DNA of 51,536 bases. Origin: an uncultured Eubacteriales bacterium (GTDB lineage Bacteria; Bacillota; Clostridia; Oscillospirales; Acutalibacteraceae). Positions 48,427 to 51,536 of the stretch are shown here, one piece after another (within the stretch, counting starts at the first letter, position 1; each line of letters opens with the position of its first letter). Under the pieces are notes generated by a model that was given only the letters and a program-made list of their open reading frames with translations, had not been told where the DNA came from and did no database searches. A program made the position numbers and the translations under genes. The stretch covers positions 1-51,536 of the forward strand of contig OMYD01000002.1 of the NCBI GenBank assembly GCA_900315195.1, given 5' to 3'.

Positions 48427-48826
48427 ATGAAACGTACTCGCAGGCTTGTTGGAATTTTTCTCACACTCAGCATGGCGGTAGGACTGATTGCCGTGTCGGT
48501 TTTTCAGGTATCCGCAATGCAGATATTTGTGCGCACTCTGACGGGTAAAACCGTGACGCTTGAGGTTGAATCCTCTGATCAACATCCAAAAGGAGAGCAC
48601 GCTGCATCTGGTGCTTCGGCTGCGCCAAGGTGACGTCAACGGCGACGGACAGTTGACGATCGACGACATCACGCTTTTGCAGCGGTATTTTGCCGAATAC
48701 CTCAAAGAGGACGGCTCGCCGCTTGTTTCGGAGAGCGGCTTAGAGCGCGCCGACGCGAATAGCGACGGCAGGCTTGACATTCGCGACGTGTTGAATATAC
48801 AAAGATATATAGCTGAGGCTGAATAA
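48427..48826 (+). pseudogene. secreted ubiquitin-dockerin fusion, internally deleted and frameshifted
   Basis: GGAGGACACGGC precedes ATG 48427. Residues 1-30 are a signal peptide with cleavage after QVSA. At that point (48517) the frame reads MQIFVRTLTGKTVTLEVESSD, i.e. ubiquitin residues 1-21 with K6R, I13V and the S19 typical of fungi, plants and protists. One base later (48580 is extra), the next frame reads NIQKESTLHLVLRLRQG from 48581, identical to ubiquitin 60-74 with Gln for Gly75. From 48632 a full type I dockerin follows (GDVNGDGQLTIDDITLLQ, ADANSDGRLDIRDVLNIQ) to TAA at 48826. Ubiquitin residues 22-59 are missing, including the hydrophobic-patch and Lys48 region. In the initial frame translation stops at 48633. 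Confidence 0.9.
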
Positions 48827-48837
48827 ACCATAAAACT

Positions 48838-48876
48838 AAAGCCTCCCCCGCTACTTGTAGCGGGGGAGGCTTTTTT
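48838..48876 (+). terminator. strong intrinsic terminator after ubiquitin-dockerin relic
   Basis: A 17-bp perfect stem (48838-48854 with 48857-48873) with a TT loop and six T; the left arm carries AAA so it may also end the leftward DUF559 transcript. It presumably ends the gatCAB transcript. Confidence 0.93.
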
Positions 48877-49270
48877 ATGACCTGTCGATAATAAACTCAT
48901 TTATTATTTTGCCTTTATCAAGCACTTGAAGATAATGATTGATTTGGTCGCATACATACTCAAATTGCTGATTGATTTCTTTGCTAGTAAAACGCAAAAC
49001 TGAAATTCCGAAACGGTTTAGGACTTCGGTACGATTTATGTCATACTTATAATTCTCGCCTTCGTAATGCTGTATACCGTCAATTTCTATGGCAATTTTT
49101 TTGCTTGCACAATAAAAATCCAGTATATAATTACCTATAATTTTTTGTCTTACAAATTTATGAGGATGATTACGCAAAAAACGTACCATAAATGGTTTTC
49201 TTCTTTTGTTGCGTTTTTTCGCAAATTTCGAGCACGGCAGGTTAATTCTCTATTATACTTTATTATTCAT
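48875..49270 (-). pseudogene. DUF559 (Vsr/REase-like) nuclease-fold protein with two frameshifts
   Basis: ATG at 49270 overlaps the rqcH stop (ATGA) and gives MNNK. After one extra base (49258) the frame continues YNRELTCRARNLRKNATKEE, then NHLWYVF. At the six-T tract (49176-49181) the frame changes again to FLRNHPHKFVRQKIIGNYILDFYCASKKIAIEIDGIQHYEGE and on to IIDRS. Joined, this is a typical DUF559 protein, with the PD-(D/E)xK-like D-x-D-F-Y ... EIDGIQH core intact. Restoring one T and removing one G gives about 131 residues. Restart at ATG 49189 would give 104 residues lacking the N-terminal helix. The function of DUF559 proteins is unsettled; they resemble the Vsr endonuclease fold. Confidence 0.82.
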
Positions 49271-51003
49271 TTAGTTATTCTTTTCGGGTCAACATACACC
49301 GTTTTATTCTTGACGTAAATCACCATTCCGGGTTTCGCGCCCGCGGGCTTGCTTACGTTTTTTACCAAGGTGTAGTCGACGGGGACGTTGGTGCTTTCCC
49401 TTGCCTTGCTGTGGTAGGCGGCGAGGCGCGCAGCCTCAATAATCGAGGCATCACTTGCGGGCTTGCCGTCGCAGCGGATTATCACATGTGACCCGTGAAT
49501 GTCCTTAGTGTGGAGCCACATGTCGGTTTTAGCGGCGGTTTTTAATGTCAGCTTGTCGTTTTGGCGGTTGTTTCTGCCGACAAGAATAGTAAAGCCGTCG
49601 GATGATTTGAATTCCTTTGGAGGAAGCTGCGACAGCTTTGGCTGCTTGCCCTTAGGACGGCGCAGATAGCCCTGCTCGGTCAGCTCCTCGCGGATCTGGC
49701 TGAGCTCACGCTCGGTTTCTGCGCGGCTTAGGCTGTCGGCTACGGATTCAAGATACGAAAGCTCCGCTTTGCTTTTTTCTATCTGCTCGGTCAATACCGT
49801 TTCGGCGGTTTTGGCTTTTTGGTAATCCTTGTAGTACTTCTGGGCGTTGGCGGCAGGCGAAATTGCGGGGTTAAGTTTGATTTTTACAACCGCGTTATTT
49901 TCGTCGTAGAAGTTTTCGACCTCCGCCTCAGTCGCTCCGCGCTCAATGCGGTAGAGGTTGGCATGAAGCAGGTCGCCGGAAATCCTGAGCTGCTCGCGGT
50001 TGCCGCACTGAGCAAGTTCCGTACGCTGCTTGTTGATTTTGCGCGCCGTGCGGTCAATTAAATTGTTAAGCAGCTTGTTGAGGCTGTGGGATTTAACGCG
50101 CATTCTCTCGCGTGAGTCGCGCTCCTCGTAAAATTCGTCAACCGTCGCCGAGCAGCCGGTTGTGGGCTTTACCTCGGCGTAGCCGCCGTACTGCGTAATC
50201 GGCATAAACGAGAAGTCCATCGGCCTGTCGTCCTCGCGGTAAACTATGCAGGGCTCGCCCTCGCAGCTTTCGGTTTTGGCTTTGAACTCACCAAGTACGT
50301 TGATAAGCTTATCGTAATACACGCCCTGCAGGCGGTTGGTAACGCCCTCGCCGACGCGGTACTCAAGCTCGCGCGCAACAATGGGGGATATGCCCTGAAT
50401 CACGTTCATCAGCGCCTTTGACAGCGGCATTTCGCCCGGTAGATTCTGCGCGGAAAGGGCGATTTGCTCAGGCGTCGATTCCAGAATATTGTGCTTATCC
50501 TGAGCGTCGGGCAGCTCGTAGCGGATATTCGGCAGCACAAAACGGCGGCTGCTCACGGTCAGGTCAACGCGTTTTAAGGCGTCGATAATAGTGTTCGTAT
50601 CGCGGTTAATGACAATTATGTTGCTGTACATGCCCATTATCTCGCAGACGACGGTCAGCGTTTCAAGGTCGCCGAGCTCGTTTATACACTCAAAATCAAG
50701 GAACAGCACGCGGTCGCAGCCGAGCTGGCGCACGGCTGTAAGCTTGCCGCCGCCCAGACGTTTGCGCAGAAGCATACAGAACATCGGGGGCTGAGCGGGG
50801 TTTTCGGGCGTATTAACGCAGAAATTAACGCGCGGCGAATTAGCTCTTGCAGACAGCAGGAGCTTCTTCATGCCTTCATAATTACGCAGCACGATAACAA
50901 GCTCATCGCGGTTGGGCTGGTATATTTGATTTACACGCGCTCCGAGCGCCTCTTTTTCTATTTCGTTTTTAATATGTCGTAAAAAAATTCCGTCTAAAGC
51001 CAT
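49267..51003 (-). CDS. rqcH: RqcH/NEMF-family (FbpA-like) ribosome quality-control protein
   Basis: RqcH, the bacterial Rqc2/NEMF homologue, binds obstructed 50S subunits and recruits tRNA-Ala to add Ala tails to stalled chains. The 578-residue protein has NFACT-N (1-180), with Asp97-Arg98 in LGCDRVLF matching the DR motif required for tRNA recruitment in Bacillus, a helix-hairpin region, a long coiled coil (about 290-430) and NFACT-R (about 450-560: DGFTILVGRNNRQNDKL, MWLHTKDIHGSHVII). Older names are fibronectin-binding protein A. AGGTT precedes the ATG. First gene before the overlapping DUF559 relic. Confidence 0.93.
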   Translation of the reverse strand: MALDGIFLRHIKNEIEKEALGARVNQIYQPNRDELVIVLRNYEGMKKLLLSARANSPRVNFCVNTPENPAQPPMFCMLLRKRLGGGKLTAVRQLGCDRVLFLDFECINELGDLETLTVVCEIMGMYSNIIVINRDTNTIIDALKRVDLTVSSRRFVLPNIRYELPDAQDKHNILESTPEQIALSAQNLPGEMPLSKALMNVIQGISPIVARELEYRVGEGVTNRLQGVYYDKLINVLGEFKAKTESCEGEPCIVYREDDRPMDFSFMPITQYGGYAEVKPTTGCSATVDEFYEERDSRERMRVKSHSLNKLLNNLIDRTARKINKQRTELAQCGNREQLRISGDLLHANLYRIERGATEAEVENFYDENNAVVKIKLNPAISPAANAQKYYKDYQKAKTAETVLTEQIEKSKAELSYLESVADSLSRAETERELSQIREELTEQGYLRRPKGKQPKLSQLPPKEFKSSDGFTILVGRNNRQNDKLTLKTAAKTDMWLHTKDIHGSHVIIRCDGKPASDASIIEAARLAAYHSKARESTNVPVDYTLVKNVSKPAGAKPGMVIYVKNKTVYVDPKRITK

Positions 51004-51146
51004 TGTAACCTCTAAATATGTGCGTTTATGTCGTTAAATTACTCTGCCGTTATCGCGAGTTATGACGCGCCGTTATGCCGAGCTTTCCAATAAACCGATT
51101 TATATAAAGGCGCGCCGGATGCAACGTCACGTTGTCCGCGTGGCGG

Positions 51147-51536
51147 CTATTTGTGATACTTACCGTTGGTTGCTATTTCAAACGCGCGGTAAATTTGCTC
51201 GGATAAAATAACCCTCGCCATCTGGTGGGGGAATGTCATGCGGCTCATCGAAAGCCTCAGATCAGCGCGGCTTTTTACTTCATCGCTCAAACCGTAGCTG
51301 CCGCCTATGATGAAGTCTACCGTACTTTTGCCGATAACCGCCGCGTTAGTGAGCGTTTTTGATAGCTCCTCGCTGGAGATAAGCTTGCCCTCGATGCACA
51401 TCGCGGCAATGTAATCCGAGGGCGAGATCTTTTGTAATATCCTTTTGCCCTCGGCAAGCAGCACCTCGTCTATCTGAGCTTGGTTCGGCGCGTTGCTCTT
51501 TATGCGTTCCTCGGCAAGCTCAATTATCTGAAACTT
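51147..51536 (-). CDS. rlmH: 23S rRNA pseudouridine-1915 N3-methyltransferase, 5' end outside window
   Basis: A SPOUT-class methyltransferase acting on helix 69 of 70S ribosomes. The visible 129 codons run to the window end without a stop, so the N-terminal 25-30 residues are missing. The trefoil-knot motifs are clear: MCIEGKLISSEELS, VDFIIGGSYGLSDEV and the C-terminal LSMSRMTFPHQMARVILSEQIYRAFEIATNGKYHK with the conserved terminal YH. A start inside at 51464 would remove part of the fold and is not the true one. Confidence 0.95.
   Translation of the reverse strand, partial: KFQIIELAEERIKSNAPNQAQIDEVLLAEGKRILQKISPSDYIAAMCIEGKLISSEELSKTLTNAAVIGKSTVDFIIGGSYGLSDEVKSRADLRLSMSRMTFPHQMARVILSEQIYRAFEIATNGKYHK

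Noticed and set aside
48571..48590. Programmed +1 frameshift in the ubiquitin-dockerin gene
   Set aside because: No slow codon, stop codon or stimulatory structure is seen at the shift, and 38 ubiquitin residues are missing there. A deletion explains both.
48427..51003. Functional link between the ubiquitin relic and the neighbouring RqcH (in eukaryotes Rqc2 works with the ubiquitin ligase Ltn1)
   Set aside because: The ubiquitin has a signal peptide and a dockerin, so it acted outside the cell, while RqcH is ribosomal. The genes are convergent with a terminator between. Proximity is most likely chance.
51120..51140. CAACGTCACGTTG inverted repeat near rlmH
   Set aside because: It is only six base pairs around one base and has no T run; too short to call a feature.

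Overview
The window looks like chromosome of a spore-forming gut or rumen Clostridia member of the Ruminococcus/Oscillospiraceae type. The evidence is a complete spoIIA operon, five secreted proteins ending in type I dockerins, BspA-like leucine-rich repeats, GatCAB, an AlsT-type Na+/amino-acid symporter, ATP-dependent PEP carboxykinase and PduL. Species assignment is inference. Two genes are cut by the window ends: a secreted-type protein on the left and rlmH on the right.

Layout. 1-4.4 kb: secreted proteins (a partial one, a 48-residue peptide, an LRR-dockerin and an InlB-repeat dockerin). 4.4-12.8 kb: amino-acid symporter, wrecked serpin, sorting-tail remnant, YetF-like protein, CHAP-dockerin, exported acetolactate decarboxylase with a dead tandem copy, and CotH-dockerin. 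13.2-14.9 kb: tRNA-Leu locus with three copies of the tRNA 5' part, interleaved with a lipoprotein gene and a broken four-helix-bundle gene. 14.9-18.2 kb: acyl-CoA synthetase plus SSS transporter. 18.4-20.2 kb: SpoIID/peptidoglycan-binding pair. 20.3-27.4 kb: leftward housekeeping block (spoIIA, folC, rsmI, trmN6-like, ferredoxin, ricT, holB, yfcE). 27.5-32.1 kb: three small proteins, an RCC1-repeat membrane protein, proBA and a lipoprotein. 32.3-38.6 kb: pckA, class I amidotransferase, YitT, esterase, pduL and family 4 UDG. 38.6-42.3 kb: ABC exporter. 42.5-48.4 kb: aspS, a zinc-ribbon LRR protein and gatCAB. 48.4-51.5 kb: ubiquitin-dockerin pseudogene, frameshifted DUF559 gene, rqcH and rlmH.

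The most striking item is at 48427-48826, 26 bases after gatB. A signal peptide is followed exactly at its predicted cleavage site by the first 21 residues of eukaryotic ubiquitin. After an internal deletion and a one-base frame change come ubiquitin residues 60-74, then a complete type I dockerin. It is the relic of a secreted, dockerin-tagged ubiquitin, apparently acquired from a eukaryote and since inactivated.

Two other structural themes recur. Short intergenic tracts with a strict 7-base period but different unit sequences sit right next to gene ends, several of them as inverted pairs, one pair flanking the four-helix-bundle gene. The tRNA-Leu gene is separated from its consensus promoter by two inserted segments, each ending in a copy of the tRNA 5' part. 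Gene decay is frequent: serpin, acetolactate decarboxylase copy, four-helix-bundle protein, ubiquitin-dockerin and DUF559 are all broken. No CRISPR array, rRNA, integrase, transposase or cohesin/scaffoldin was seen.
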